64,000 nt of DNA from assembly GCA_013350335.1 (NCBI GenBank), contig CM023534.1:1550001-1614000 (forward strand), read 5' to 3'. The notes beneath the pieces are model-generated. The model was not told where the DNA came from. It did no database searches and was given only the letters and a program-made list of their open reading frames with translations. The stretch comes from Chimonanthus salicifolius (taxonomy: Eukaryota > Streptophyta > Magnoliopsida > Laurales > Calycanthaceae). Shown one piece after another: positions 26,922 to 57,143 of the stretch. The stretch's first letter is position 1. Each line of letters begins with the position of its first letter. The position numbers and the translations under genes are program-made.

Positions 26922-27018
26922 CTGTCGTGTACTCATCCATTTATCTCTCAACTACTGTTTTGCGTGCTCCACATCGAGAGAGGGTTTTCGGAAGTCTTTG
27001 AGCGAAAGCCAAACATTC

Positions 27019-37684
<10,666 letters not shown>

Positions 37685-38690
37685 AGACGAGAAAAATACA
37701 GGTTCTCCCATGTGTTGGGACTTATATAAGGCCTTATTATACTTGTTTTTCCCTTCTGCTTGGCGGGATCAAATACAATGTCTATTCTCAATGGCCAAAG
37801 CAATCTCCCTCTTTAACTTGTTTGTTGTGTTTATGAATATTTAAATACTAGTTTATATTGGAGTAGAACTACTTTCTATACTGACAGCCTTCTTAAGAGT
37901 AAAGAGACTGCATTCATTTTCATGCCTGAGCGTTGAATGGTTTTATTGATGTTCTTGGATGAGAATGTGAACACTTATTTTATTTTTATGGTGTGCTTTT
38001 TTTTTTGTTAGGGTGGGGGGAGGGGAGGGGGAGTGGGTTCAGCAAAGTTAAATTTTAGGTTGAAACTATGAAATTATTCTCAATTTTGTGCTTTTATTTC
38101 CTTGTAAAAAAGGTCTTATGGCTTTTTTTTTCTGAGTGGTTTGGCAGATCACTGTTCATACGTGCAGTTTCTTGCCTGATTTGGTCCTGCAGATTGATTC
38201 ATAGTGATGGATGGAGATTTCTATAAAACTCTCCAGAACTGTACGACTGTTGTTAATATCATTATCTCCTCATTTCCATTTATTAATTAATCAACAAACA
38301 ACCCCAAGATGATGGTTCCAAGAGTCACATCCTGTTGGACAAATTGGTATAAAGGAAATGTGCTCGTGTAGGAAAAAATCCAAGCTTGCTTACTGTCTTC
38401 TGGATGTTACTGGGGCTTTCAGAGAATTCTCAGACACAGCAATGTGATGCTGAAACCATTTTTCGGAAGGCGACCTTGAAAAGATCATGTTTCATCGATG
38501 AAAACATTATATGGCTCGACAGGGAATTGGAGAGAACAGAATTGTGGTGTTATACTTGGCTCTCTATTGATGTAGTATTCGGTTTGGAGGATACTTGTGC
38601 CTTCCCCATCTTGGTTTTCCAAGTAAATTTTCAATTCTTCTTCCTGGTCGTGACTATCAGGTGCCATCTCTCTTCTGTTTACACTTCATC

Positions 38691-38692
<2 letters not shown>

Positions 38693-38740
<48 letters not shown>
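38693..38740. repeat. (AT)24 microsatellite
   Basis: Uninterrupted AT dinucleotides over about 48 bp in the 3' flank of CDC48 copy 1. Confidence 0.97.
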
Positions 38741-38743
<3 letters not shown>

Positions 38744-39163
38744 AAGATCAAGGTATTCATGCGGCTCACCATTACACCGGATTATGTAATAAAAATCTAT
38801 TGTAACTTTAGCTATGTGGGTACGGTTTACTAGCTGCTGCAGCTAACTCTGCGTTGCTGCCTTTGTAGGAAAAGGAATTTGAGAATTTATGGAGGAAAAA
38901 TGTTAGTGAAATATTCCAGTTTCCAAATTTCTTTTTTGGGGCTGAAGTTGTAGTTTCCATTTTATTTTATATGTTGTTCTGGTAAGGCTTTGTTCTGCTT
39001 AACCCAAATGGTAAAAATGCTCTTATCATTTTTTTTAGACAGAAAAATGCCCTTCTCATTTGGTTCAAGTTAGAGCGTTCCATTTATTTTATCCGTTATA
39101 TTGACATGGAATGTGTTGTGGGCATGGGTAGATGATACTTCTCCTTCTACCTTGGGGCAGGGG

Positions 39164-39530
39164 CTATTGTTTTTGATCCATCGCTTTGCTCGTATGAAGC
39201 TCTAATTCATTCTCTATATTGATGCTTGGTGCTGTTCTCAACCCTCCTGTAAGAATCCCAAGAATATTTGTTATACGTTCATTCCAACCTTCAACTCTCT
39301 TTTTTAGGTTCATTGATATTGAATCAATCGAACGCACTTCTAACACCTCTTCCACTTTTGGAAGACCTTGTGTTATCATCAGATCTCGATTTTTCATATA
39401 TAAATGTAACTAATGTTTCTCTTTCGTAAAGGTTTTCTCCACAATGGCCATGAACGGTTGTTCCTCCAAATGAGGCTTAGCTGATCTTATTCCTAAGGAG
39501 TCAACACGAACTAAGGCTTTGTGAAGTCTC
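39164..39530 (-). pseudogene. rpoC2: Nuclear plastid-DNA fragment of rpoC2
   Basis: The minus strand encodes pieces of the plastid RNA polymerase beta'' subunit: [16 protein letters not shown], then [13 protein letters not shown], then [16 protein letters not shown] followed by [19 protein letters not shown]. They appear in order but in shifted frames, with small deletions. Colinearity with rpoC2 is lost after NILGI near 39250. This is established protein similarity recalled by eye, not an alignment. Confidence 0.8.
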
Positions 39531-39540
39531 CCTTTTAGAC

Positions 39541-39845
39541 TAGGGGTGAGATCCGCATGACCTGATCTGAGAAATCAGTGGGTTTGGGTTAGGTATTTGT
39601 ATATTTTGGGTCGGATTGGGAAATTAAAAATTCGTATGAAATATAGATCGGATTAGGTTGAAAAATTTAAAATTAATCTGACTCGACTTGAGTGCACTAT
39701 GTTATAAAACAACACTTGGGTTGGGTCGGTTTGAGTAATTCAGGTCAGGCATTCGGGTTGTGTTGAGTGGGATTCAATAAATTTTGACATGAGTTGAGTT
39801 GGATTTATTAAAATTTGACCTGACCCAACCTGAGTTTCAGCCTTA
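39541..39845. repeat. Degenerate GGGTTGGGTC-type repeat
   Basis: Irregular gggttgggtc, gggtcgga and cctgacccaacc words, related to the 23452-23812 stretch. Its class is unknown. Confidence 0.55.
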
Positions 39846-39968
39846 AGTCTTAAGTCTCATTTGACAGTCCAATTTATCAATATCTCTTTAGCAATTCAAC
39901 ACTTCAATGACAGTTCAACATTTCAGTAGCTCAATTCCTTAGTAGTTCAACAGGCAGTTCAATAATTC

Positions 39969-40145
39969 ATCACTTAGTAATTTAGCAATTAAGGATGTTA
40001 ATGACTGAGATTTGGATCATATAAAAATAATATTGTGTAGTTCAACGGGCACTTCAACTATTCAGCAGTTCAATAGTTTATCACTTAGTAATTTAGCAAT
40101 TAAGGATGTAAATGACTGATATTTGGATCATATATAAATAATATT
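39969..40145. repeat. About 111-bp imperfect tandem repeat
   Basis: atcacttagtaatttagcaa at about 39969 recurs at about 40079, and the following 50 bases are nearly the same. The surrounding attcaacagttcaa words are also iterated. Confidence 0.75.
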
Positions 40146-42409
40146 TGTATTTGCATCTACTTTAGATATCTACAAAACTAAAATTTTGATTTTTTTGGCA
40201 AAAAAGAAAATAAAATTAATTAAGTAGTCAAATTCCAATATCCAAAAACGAAGTCAAAACCCATAAAGCTTATAATTAATGAAAATAAGGATAGAGTTAT
40301 TTTTAAAATAACCTAAAAACTGTTTTAATGCCTAAAAAAAGAAAAAAATGCAAAAATGTCAAAGTAGATAATATAAATCTATAATACAAATAGTGGAACT
40401 TATATCTCGCTTGTAATACTTTCTCCTAATTTTAAATTTGATAGGTAGCATAGCTAGGAGGTATGAAAGTAAATGTTAAGGAATATCCACCAAATGAATT
40501 TTAATCGTTTGCTCATTCAGCAATTGCTATTTTCTTCTATGTTGCAAAATTAGACAAAAAATAGTTAAAAATTAGAAAAAAGGGATTTAATAAGTTGGAA
40601 GTATTTATTTCAAAAAAAGGCAAAGTTTGTACAAAAATAGGAAAAAAGATTTTAAAAAGGGATTTAGTGAGTTGGAAAGATTTGGTAAACAAAAAGGTAA
40701 AATCGTCCAAAAAATAGCTAAAAAATTAGGAAAAGAGAGTTCAAGATGGATTTGTTGAGTTGGAAGGATTTAGTTCAACCTTATTATCTAAAAATAGAAA
40801 AAATACGTGAAAAATTGTCTAGAAAATAGAAACAGAGATTTTTTTTTACTAAATTTGGTGATATAAAAAGGATACGGCCAAAATTCTTTTATATTAGTAT
40901 CTAAAAATAGATTTTTTTTTACACAAATTTGTGAATTAAAGGAAAAATATTCAATATAAAATTTTGACTAATTTCAGCAAAGCGCGTGTCCTACTAGTAT
41001 AGCTAATGCATAACATGTTCATTAATAATAAATTTGTTATTTACATCACTTTTCTTTGTACGATAACAAAGATAATATCATTAATTGAAAAAACAAGTAC
41101 AATAAGAGTCAACACATAATGACTTAGGAGATTTAGACCAAAAAGGAAAAAATAACACAGCTACAGAAATAGAAAGCACTAAGAAATATAATGCTGTACA
41201 AGTATTGCCTTTTTCAAAGAAAGAACATTCTTAATAGTCGATTGTTTACTCCATGTTTAGTGAAGAAATCACAACCTTATTTTTTGTCAGGCAAGAGGAT
41301 CCCCTATCTCTGTATTTGTAAGTTATGGTGGCAGAAGGTCTGCATCTCATGCTTCATGATGCTGCGTCTCGAAGGTTGATTCATAGCATTTTGATTTAAA
41401 GATTTTTCATTTGCAATATGCAGATGACACTATCTTATTTCTTAATGCAGATGAAAGTGAATTGAAGTTGGTGGTGGCTATCTTTATTGGGTTCTAAAAG
41501 TGAGCTAATGGGGGTTAATTTGGATTTTAGTGCATGTTCGGAGTTGGTGGCAATAATGGGTTGTAAAGTATCCAACTTTCTGACTTATTACCTTGTGCTT
41601 CCTCTTTATGTGGGTATACCAAACTAGAGATGTTGGGATATGGTCATTGATAAGATGGAGAGAAGTCATTCGGGTGTGGATTGACAAACATCTTTCAATT
41701 TGGTGGTAGAATTATTCTGATTAAATTTGCTCTCTCAAGTCTTCCAGTATACTTAGTGGATTCCGGTGTTAGGAAGCAGTCATCAAAGAGATGGAAAGTA
41801 TCGAGAAAAAGATTTTTGTGGAATGGTGCTCCTTATAGGAGAAAATTTCATCCAGTCTCTTTGTCTCAGGTGTACAAGTTAGTGGATGAGGGTGACTTTG
41901 GTATTAGGCCATTATGATTGCTTCAATGCGGCGTCGGTGAGAAGAGTGGCTATGGAGATTGGGGGATAGATCAGAAAGGCTATGGAAATCTATTCTTATT
42001 AATAAATATGGTTGAAAAGTAACAAATGAAAGGTCTCATTGGTCTTTTATGCGGGTGTCTGGCTTTTAGTCAGGGATTATACTTTAAACCAAGTCTTTGT
42101 CCCAAGGGTTAGAAACGATAGGAGAATTTGGGCTCCTGATCTTTATGGCCATTTCACTGTGAAGTCAATTTGTAAATTTCTGATGAGGTCTGAAGATGCT
42201 CCACGTATGAATCCGATGATTTGGAAGGGAGATGCTCTTCTGAGGATGAAGGCTTTCGGATGGCTTGCGGGGTTGGAGATGATTTTGACGATTGACCATC
42301 TTAGACACTGCCTCATGATCATTGTCAATGCTTACCCTTTGTGTCTTGCTGTGTCCTTTTGCTGGCTCTATATGGTCTCTCACTTCTTTCAACTTTTGGC
42401 AATTCGTTT

Positions 42410-43098
42410 TGTTAGCGCTTACAGCGTGATAAACAAGAATAATCGAACGGAATAAAATAAGCACAATCCAACACAAGCAAATTTACGTGGTTCGGCCCCA
42501 CCCGGCCTACGTCCACGGAGCGTGAAAGTTTTATTAAGAGAGAAATAACAAACATAGTTATAAGAGATATATTTATTGAGTTAAAAATAACCCAAACCCG
42601 CACACGCGTGATCCCGATCACTGACGTAAAGAAAGACTGATCTCTGTTGTGTTCCTCCTAGACTGACAACACCCACCTCTCTGATCGTGTATAGCAGATG
42701 ACAGTCCCTTCTCTGTCTATCAGGCTGTGTGTTGATATATGCAGAGTTTCCACCCACTCAACATACACAACTCTCGCAGCATTCACTCCTCTCTACACGT
42801 TGATCTTGGTGTTGAGTCTCTCTCTCTTACACGTCCCTCTGTTGATAGAAACCAACCAGCTATTTATTCTTGCAGCAAGCACCGATTCATAAGAAGTTGC
42901 CTTGATTACATTGGAAACTTCCAACGTATATGACATGTCCCAATTGAATTAGAATCCCATGCAACTGTCCTTTCCTCCTAAGGACTTTCTACTTCTAGCA
43001 ATATCTAAATCCAGCCATCAACGAGTAGTTTCCAAAATCCACCAATTGATTTTAATAGATATGCTATTGGACTTGCTATATTTGAGCCACATCTAACA
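42410..43098. mobile_element. Solo LTR, 689 bp, perfect 5-bp TSD
   Basis: It begins tgttagcgc and ends catctaaca (TG...CA, inverted TGTTAG/CTAACA) and is flanked by cgttt at 42405-42409 and 43099-43103. It contains the words atttacgtggttcggc and cctacgtccacgg, which I know from plant LTRs. It interrupts the LINE zinc-finger region. Confidence 0.85.
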
Positions 43099-43121
43099 CG
43101 TTTTTGTATGCCTTTTGCCTG

Positions 43122-43195
43122 GTTTGAGTTGTAGAATGAATCAGTGTTATATGGGGGAGTTTGAGTTGTAGAATGAATCAGTGTTATATGGGGGA
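43122..43195. repeat. 37-bp perfect tandem duplication
   Basis: gtttgagttgtagaatgaat... at 43122-43158 is repeated exactly at 43159-43195, inside the LINE remnant. Confidence 0.95.
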
Positions 43196-43428
43196 AGCTC
43201 CTTCCAAAGAAATCTCTAGAGAGCGATGATGCTAAGTATTGTTTGGTCATTATGGTTAGAGAAAAATAAAAAGGGTCACTTCTAGGGGGAATCCTCGTCT
43301 GGGGCCCAAGTCATCAATGTTATCAACTTCAGAGTTGCTTTGTTTGATTTTGGGTCATAGGCCTTATTAGGGGATGAGGGTCTCGGATATATGTAGGGAT
43401 TGGGTTGGTGTGGATGTGAGACAGTTGG

Positions 43429-44011
43429 TGATGTAGGTTTAGGACAATAAAATGCCGAAACCCGACTACTATGCAGAAGCCTAATCACAACTTGAATACC
43501 CGATTGTGAAATAATAACAATACTAACCCAAAGAACATTGGGCTTGTTAGATCAGAAACTGAAGAAAAAAAACCCAATACAATACAATGGCTGGCCGTGT
43601 AGCGATCAAATTCAAGCAACTCCAGCAAAGGGATTAGAATTAAGCAGTCCCGAACCTGCTAGACTCCATTGATTTCTCGTGCAAATGATTACATATAAAC
43701 TCCTTATATAAGAAAACTTACCGACTACATGCCTAAATTTGTGGAGCCAACCCTCCTTTTACAAAATAACATAATTCTAATTAGACACAACTACCTAATT
43801 GTAAAATAAAACAACTACTAATTACTAACAAACACACGTATCGAATTCTTGGCTGTTCCATGATAACCGACCTGGGTTGATTCACGCCTCTGATTAGAAT
43901 TTCACCAGTTATGGGCCTGACAAGTTGGGCCCTGGCTCATGGACTTGGCTCTTTTGACTTGGACCTGGATCAAATACAAAATGGTTCTTTCTTCCACAGA
44001 TGCCCGCATCA
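43429..44011. mobile_element. Solo LTR, 583 bp, perfect 5-bp TSD
   Basis: It begins tgatgtaggtttagg and ends gatgcccgcatca (TGATG/CATCA) and is flanked by gttgg at 43424-43428 and 44012-44016. It lies inside the LINE remnant. No internal coding remains, so recombination between the two LTRs of the original element is likely. Confidence 0.85.
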
Positions 44012-44304
44012 GTTGGTCCTCGTCGCATATGACGTGGGATCTTGGTATCCCTCTAATCACAAGCTCCTAAAGTTAAATTTGATGTAGCTGTACTAAGGAT
44101 CGTGGTATGAGTGGTTTCAGACTTTCAGTGGGGTGATGAGAGATCATTCTGGTGCAATTAGACTTTCATTTGTTGGTCCCCTTCCAAATTGCTGGACTAT
44201 TGAAGCAGATCAGCATGCTCCGAAATACAGGATTTAGGAGCTGTTGAGATATCTTAGAACGGGATTCTAAATCAATGAGCTTCAAATCTTTGGGTAGTTC
44301 AACT

Positions 44305-44728
44305 CAGGGATTTAAAAGTCGGCCGGGCCGATATATCGGCCGATATGCAAATATTGGCCGATATGCATATCGGCCGAAATATCGGCTGATAATTTTATCT
44401 CTTTTCCCGATATCGGCATTTTCTCTCTCCTCCAATATCGGAACCGTGAAAAAACCGCAAAAAATCGTGACGAACCGTGATGAACCGTAAAAAACCGCAA
44501 AAAATCGCAAAAAACGTATCGGACGGACCGTGATGAACCGTGGCGAACCCCAAAAAACCGTTAAAAACAGCAAAAAACAGTGTAAAAACCGTATCGGTGT
44601 TTTTTTTTAAAAAAAAAATTAAAAATCGATATTGTGACCAATATTTCGGACCGAATATCGGCCATATCGGCCGATAATATGTATATACGGCCGATACATA
44701 TCGTATTGGCCGATATTGTAAACCTTAG
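44305..44728. mobile_element. hAT-like palindrome-rich MITE (ATCGGCCGATAT family)
   Basis: It is flanked by an exact 8-bp duplication gttcaact (44297-44304, 44729-44736). It starts cagggatttaaaa; the other end reverse-complemented is ctaaggtttacaatatcgg. The ends carry stacked palindromes, including perfect 16-bp (44326-44341) and 20-bp (44356-44375) examples built on ggccgatat. The middle has aaaaccgcaaaaaatcg repeats. There is no transposase. A short sibling lies at 56386-56619. Confidence 0.85.
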
Positions 44729-44847
44729 GTTCAACTGGTTACTTCCCGTATCAAGAAGCGGAATTGAGTCCTAGCGGCGTTAATCGGAGGCGTCCTGTGT
44801 GAGTGTGGGGCGTCTCCTATAGAGGTTTTAGGAGAGCTAGGCGTAAG

Positions 44848-45232
44848 CATTGTGACAAATACCGTTCTCGGGATATTAACGGCAATTGGTAATAATGGGA
44901 TATTTTTAAATTCTTGGATTTTTACCGGGAATTTAACGGTAAAATTTTGCAGAAATTATAATATTTAAAAAATAAAAACAATAGAATAAATAAAAAAATT
45001 AATGAAATAAAAATGATATAGGGAATTTACCGGGAATTTATCGGGAATTTACCAGCAATTTACCGGGATATTATGGCGTTATTAACGTTTATCGCGTTTT
45101 TAATGCAATTTTATCGGGAATTTACTAGAAATTTATTGTCGTGGCGATAAAAACATGTTTTTAACGTCGTGATGGTATTTTGCCGATAAAAACACGGTAA
45201 ATTTTAAAATACCGCCGATATTTGTGACAAGG
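44848..45232. mobile_element. hAT-like MITE, family TTGTSACAAATA, second copy
   Basis: It is inverted relative to the 23924 copy. The ends are cattgtgacaaatacc and, reverse-complemented, ccttgtcacaaatatcgg. The flanking 8-mers are ggcgtaag (44840-44847) and ggcgtaaa (45233-45240), with one mismatch. The body is made of taccgggaattta words. Confidence 0.8.
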
Positions 45233-46007
45233 GGCGTAAACACACCTTGGCAACTTGACAACAAACCATTTGAGTGAGCTCAGAGTTTCCCCTAAGTTAT
45301 AAAAAAAATAAAAAAATCAATAAGCTTCAAGCTCCATTCTGAAAATTCCATAACAAAGTAGAGATAATTCGACATTCTATCTCTTCAAATAATGTCTAGT
45401 CTCTTGAGTCCCTATAGAGCCAACTCGATTACCGATGAATTAGCTAGGCAGGGCCTTATGGAGCATTCTGGTTTTGATTTTTTTTTAAGGTGGCTAGCTC
45501 TTTTGGCCCAGATTTGTGGTCTATCGTGGTATAGTTTTCTTTTCCTCTATGAATAAATTAGTTACCTTTCAAAAAAATATTATTTAATTGATAACATTCA
45601 ACTTCAAGCAAGATCTGTATGGACATCACGAGGTCATCATGCCTCAATTTGTATTAGATAACATTTAGGAATGCACTGAGGCCTATTCACCTTATAAATT
45701 AGAAGTAATTGACAAAAAATTATATTTATATTGAGTAAAATAAATACTTGAAACAAACTCTATCAACTCTTAATTTTATTTACTTAAATCAAATAAATAT
45801 TTTTTTTAATTACACATATTTTATAATTATAGTCACAATAATATTTAAACTACTTCTATAAAATTATCATATCTAATAAATTAATATATTATTATCTACA
45901 AAAAAATAATATATTTTAACATCAAAACTGAGTTGACCCAATTATTTCATACTATAGTTTAACATATAAATAAGAATTTGTAATTAGATGCATACTTTAC
46001 GATGGTC

Positions 46008-46190
46008 TCTCAAGAGGTTGGTGCGTTGGAAAGAAACTCGTAATAAGAATTTTGAATTCGAATCCTAAATCCCATCTCATTCCATTTCAAAGGATTACTT
46101 AACGTAGTTTTACTCGGTGTATATGGATAGAAAAGCTTACACACGCTCCAAAGACTAGTTTAAGAACTAATTAGATAATCTAAAATGTTA
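46008..46190 (+). repeat. SINE-family copy
   Basis: It has gaattcgaatcc as a degenerate B box, then the tactcggtgtatatggatag block and a tccaaagactagtttaag block, in the same order as the copies at 55838 and 63209. No A-tail is visible. Confidence 0.5.
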
Positions 46191-46315
46191 TAAATACCCC
46201 GATAAAAATGGTCTTCTTAAAATTTTGAATCGAGGACCAATCGAATCTCTTCACACACCTTTCCTTGTCTAATCTGTTAGTAGCTTAATTTTGAAATCCA
46301 TTCAATTGATGTATA

Positions 46316-46405
46316 AAAATTGTAAAATTTAGAGACTATATAATATAGAATATTAAGATAAAAATTGTAAAATTTAGAGACTATATAATATAGAATATTA
46401 AGATG
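46316..46405. repeat. 45-bp tandem duplication
   Basis: aaattgtaaaatttagagac... at about 46316-46360 is repeated at 46361-46405 almost without change. Confidence 0.9.
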
Positions 46406-46562
46406 ATTAATTTAAATAAAAATTAAACTTTATACTATAAGATTTGAATGAAATCAAATCGGAACTTCTAGGTTGGATTTCTTTACAGTTTTTTTTTTAA
46501 AAAAAAAAAACTATGTTGAATTTCTTCATAGTGGGCTACAAAAGGAGTAGTGAACCGTTTGG

Positions 46563-46637
46563 AAAGTCGGCCCGGACACCTCAAAGACTAAAAGTCGGCC
46601 CGGGCACCTCCTCGTTTGTTTTCTCAATAAATATCTG
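46563..46637 (+). promoter_or_regulatory. CDC48 copy 2 promoter with duplicated GTCGGCCCGG box
   Basis: aaagtcggcccggacacctc (46563-46582) is repeated with one mismatch at 46591-46610. Copy 1 has one partial unit. A TATA-like caataaatatctg follows at 46625-46637, about 120 bp before the ATG. Confidence 0.5.
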
Positions 46638-46755
46638 TCGTCTGCTCTTTCCGAATTATCTATTTAATCTCAACTACCGCTTTCCTGTTTCCAGATCGAG
46701 AAAGGGTTTTCAAAGGTTTTGAGCAAAACCCAGAAAAAAAATTCAATTTCCAGCA

Positions 46756-55345
<8,590 letters not shown>

Positions 55346-55837
55346 AGATGAAAAAAATACAGATTTTCCCATGGTTTGGGACTTAGATAAGGCGTAGGAT
55401 GGTCTATTGATTTGCTTGGATGAGAATGTGAACCTACTCATTTTGTTTTTATGGTGTTCAATTTTTTTTTTTTCTGTTCAACAAAGTTAAATTTTAGGTT
55501 GAAACTATGTATTTGTTCTCACTTTCATACTTAATTCCTCGTAAAAAAAGGTTTCATGCCTCTATTTTCTTTTAGTAGTTTGGCAGATCACTGTTCACGT
55601 GCAGTTATTTGATGGTGCTGCAGATGTTAGATGCAGTCTTTCAGTTTTAGTCCTACTTATCTCAAGCATTGTCATTGAAATCTTTCCTGGGTATGGTCCA
55701 TTAGCTTCTGCTGATTACACTGCTTTGGTGCCATTATTTTGCTGTATTGTAAAAGGGATTTGAGTATTTTGGGAGGAAAAAATAGCAGTTAAATGTTCCA
55801 GGTTCTGTTTTTTTGGGTTTAAAGTACTAGTTTCCAT

Positions 55838-56036
55838 GACCTCCTGAAGGTTGGTTTGACGGTTTAGAATTCCAATAAGCTATGAGAAGTTCTGGATTTT
55901 AGTCCCACTTTTAACATATAAGGGCCACTCTTCCTAGTTTTACTCGGTGTGTGTGGATAGAGAGGTTTGCACATATCTAAGGATTTAGTTAGATGCTTTA
56001 AGAGGCATGGATACCTTGGACTTTGAAAAAAAAAAA
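55838..56036 (+). mobile_element. SINE with 13-bp TSD downstream of CDC48 copy 2
   Basis: It is flanked by tactagtttccat (55825-55837) and tactggtttccat (56037-56049), with one mismatch. The copy 1 flank (about 38950) has the empty site gtagtttccatttta. The body includes the tactcggtgtgtgtggatag and gctttaagagg blocks and ends in a poly-A tail (56026-56036). This is the best-defined member of the local SINE family. Confidence 0.8.
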
Positions 56037-56385
56037 TACTGGTTTCCATTTTACTTTTTATTTATTTTGTTCTAGAGCGGCTTTCTTCTTTTGCCTGCTT
56101 GAGGGAATCCCACTGCTCCCAAATTCTTCCTTTTTGCATGGATTTGATAAGTTCACTGTCCCTATAATATTTAGAATCTCCAAATCTGTCATTTATTGGA
56201 AGTATGCCAATTGCCAAGTTTACTCATCCAAAGACCTTTCTACTGTTTTCAACCTTTTAAGTTGATATCAAACTGACTTTTGATACGTGAAGTATAGACA
56301 GAAGCCCTTTTCCAGAGGGCCATTATAATTGTTAATTTCATTTAGATTACTATTTTCATTTTACTCTAAAGATGAACATTTCCGT

Positions 56386-56619
56386 CCTACTTACAAATAT
56401 CGGCTGATACGTATCGGATCGGCTCTACATATATAATACCTGTCGATATTGTGTTAATATTGACCATAATATAGGCCTGATATTTGTATTTTTTTTTCTA
56501 ATTTTTTTAAAATAAAAGTGTTTTAATAAAAAAATAAAAAATAACCAGTTGATATTTCACAAAAAAAAGAGGAGAGAGAATGATATCGACCGATATCTGG
56601 ACTGAGATTTAAACCCCTG
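56386..56619. mobile_element. Short member of the ATCGGCCGATAT hAT-like family
   Basis: It is flanked by an exact 8-bp duplication atttccgt (56378-56385, 56620-56627). The right end reverse-complemented is caggggtttaaatctc, matching the 44305 element's start. The left end carries ttacaaatatcggc. It is in opposite orientation to the 44305 copy and 234 bp long. Confidence 0.85.
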
Positions 56620-57143
56620 ATTTCCGTATTTCAAATGCTTCAGCGTACCATTTTTAAAAAGATGCTATGGCAAATTTGAAAATTTTAAAAATTATATAAT
56701 GAAATAGAAAAATAATATGGTAAATTATACTAATATAAAAAATTAGAAAAATATATCAATGAACTAAATCAAGTAGAGGTCATTTACATATTCAAATGTT
56801 ATTTTTAAGTTACAAAATCAAGAATTTGAATGTTTTTAAAAAATAATAGAAAAAATCAAAAAAAAATTCAGGGATATGAGAAAACATTTTTAGTAATTTA
56901 TGTAATTTATTAATTTAAAAGACAATACATAAACCTTTTTCAAATAAAGAAAATGTCATTTGAACAAAATTAAATAATATTTTACCTTCTACTTCAGATT
57001 CGGTTAAAAAATTTAGAATTGCTGTTATTTTTTTTAAAGGTGGTCTGTGTGTAGACTACTTTAACGAATCCTTTTTATAGTTCTAAACATGTATATTAAG
57101 AGTAAAGAAATAGAAAGAATAACAAAGAGTTCTTTGAAGATTA

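Larger units (their letters stand above)
21083..27018. other. Divergent intergenic spacer between DEG15 and CDC48 copy 1
   Basis: The spacer contains the 5' flanks of both genes plus a TRIM (21746-22295), a SINE (about 23283), a degenerate GGGTCGGGTT repeat (23452-23812), a hAT-like MITE (23924-24271), an unidentified coding remnant (24337-24680) and an LTR pair (25691-26022). Between these it is AT-rich. No intact gene is visible. Confidence 0.7.
37685..41249. other. Spacer downstream of CDC48 copy 1
   Basis: Patchy homology to the flank of copy 2 continues to about 39000, showing that the duplication unit extended past the gene. Then come a plastid DNA fragment, a degenerate repeat and AT-rich tandem sequence. 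No intact gene is visible. Confidence 0.65.
41250..45578 (+). mobile_element. 5'-truncated LINE broken by four nested insertions
   Basis: Reverse transcriptase remnants include RQEDPLSLYL near 41288 and the catalytic YADD at 41417-41428. Then come LSSLPVYLVDSG and FLWNGAPYRRKFHPVS (41681-41917), a zf-RVT region (GHFTVKSICKFL, PLCLA, about 42150-42350) and WSLWLEKNK near 43245. RNase H pieces (GGVMRDHSGAIRLSF near 44130, DELARQGLMEHSGFD near 45435) follow. The 3' end has ttacctttcaaaaaaa (45562-45577). Frameshifts and stops show it is dead. It is interrupted by solo LTRs at 42410 and 43429 and by hAT-like elements at 44305 and 44848. Confidence 0.8.
45591..46562. other. AT-rich upstream flank of CDC48 copy 2
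   Basis: Mostly AT-rich, with a SINE-family copy (46008-46190) and a 45-bp tandem repeat. Homology to the copy 1 promoter starts near 46470. No coding was recognised. Confidence 0.6.

Noticed and set aside
26878..27018. N-terminal extension of CDC48 copy 1 upstream of the ATG
   Set aside because: It has no ATG in frame, is not conserved in copy 2, and the known plant start aligns with 27019.
44304..44573. Repetitive Tyr/Arg/Ile-rich open frames
   Set aside because: They are translations of the GGCCGATAT palindromes of the hAT-like element, with no codon bias or family.
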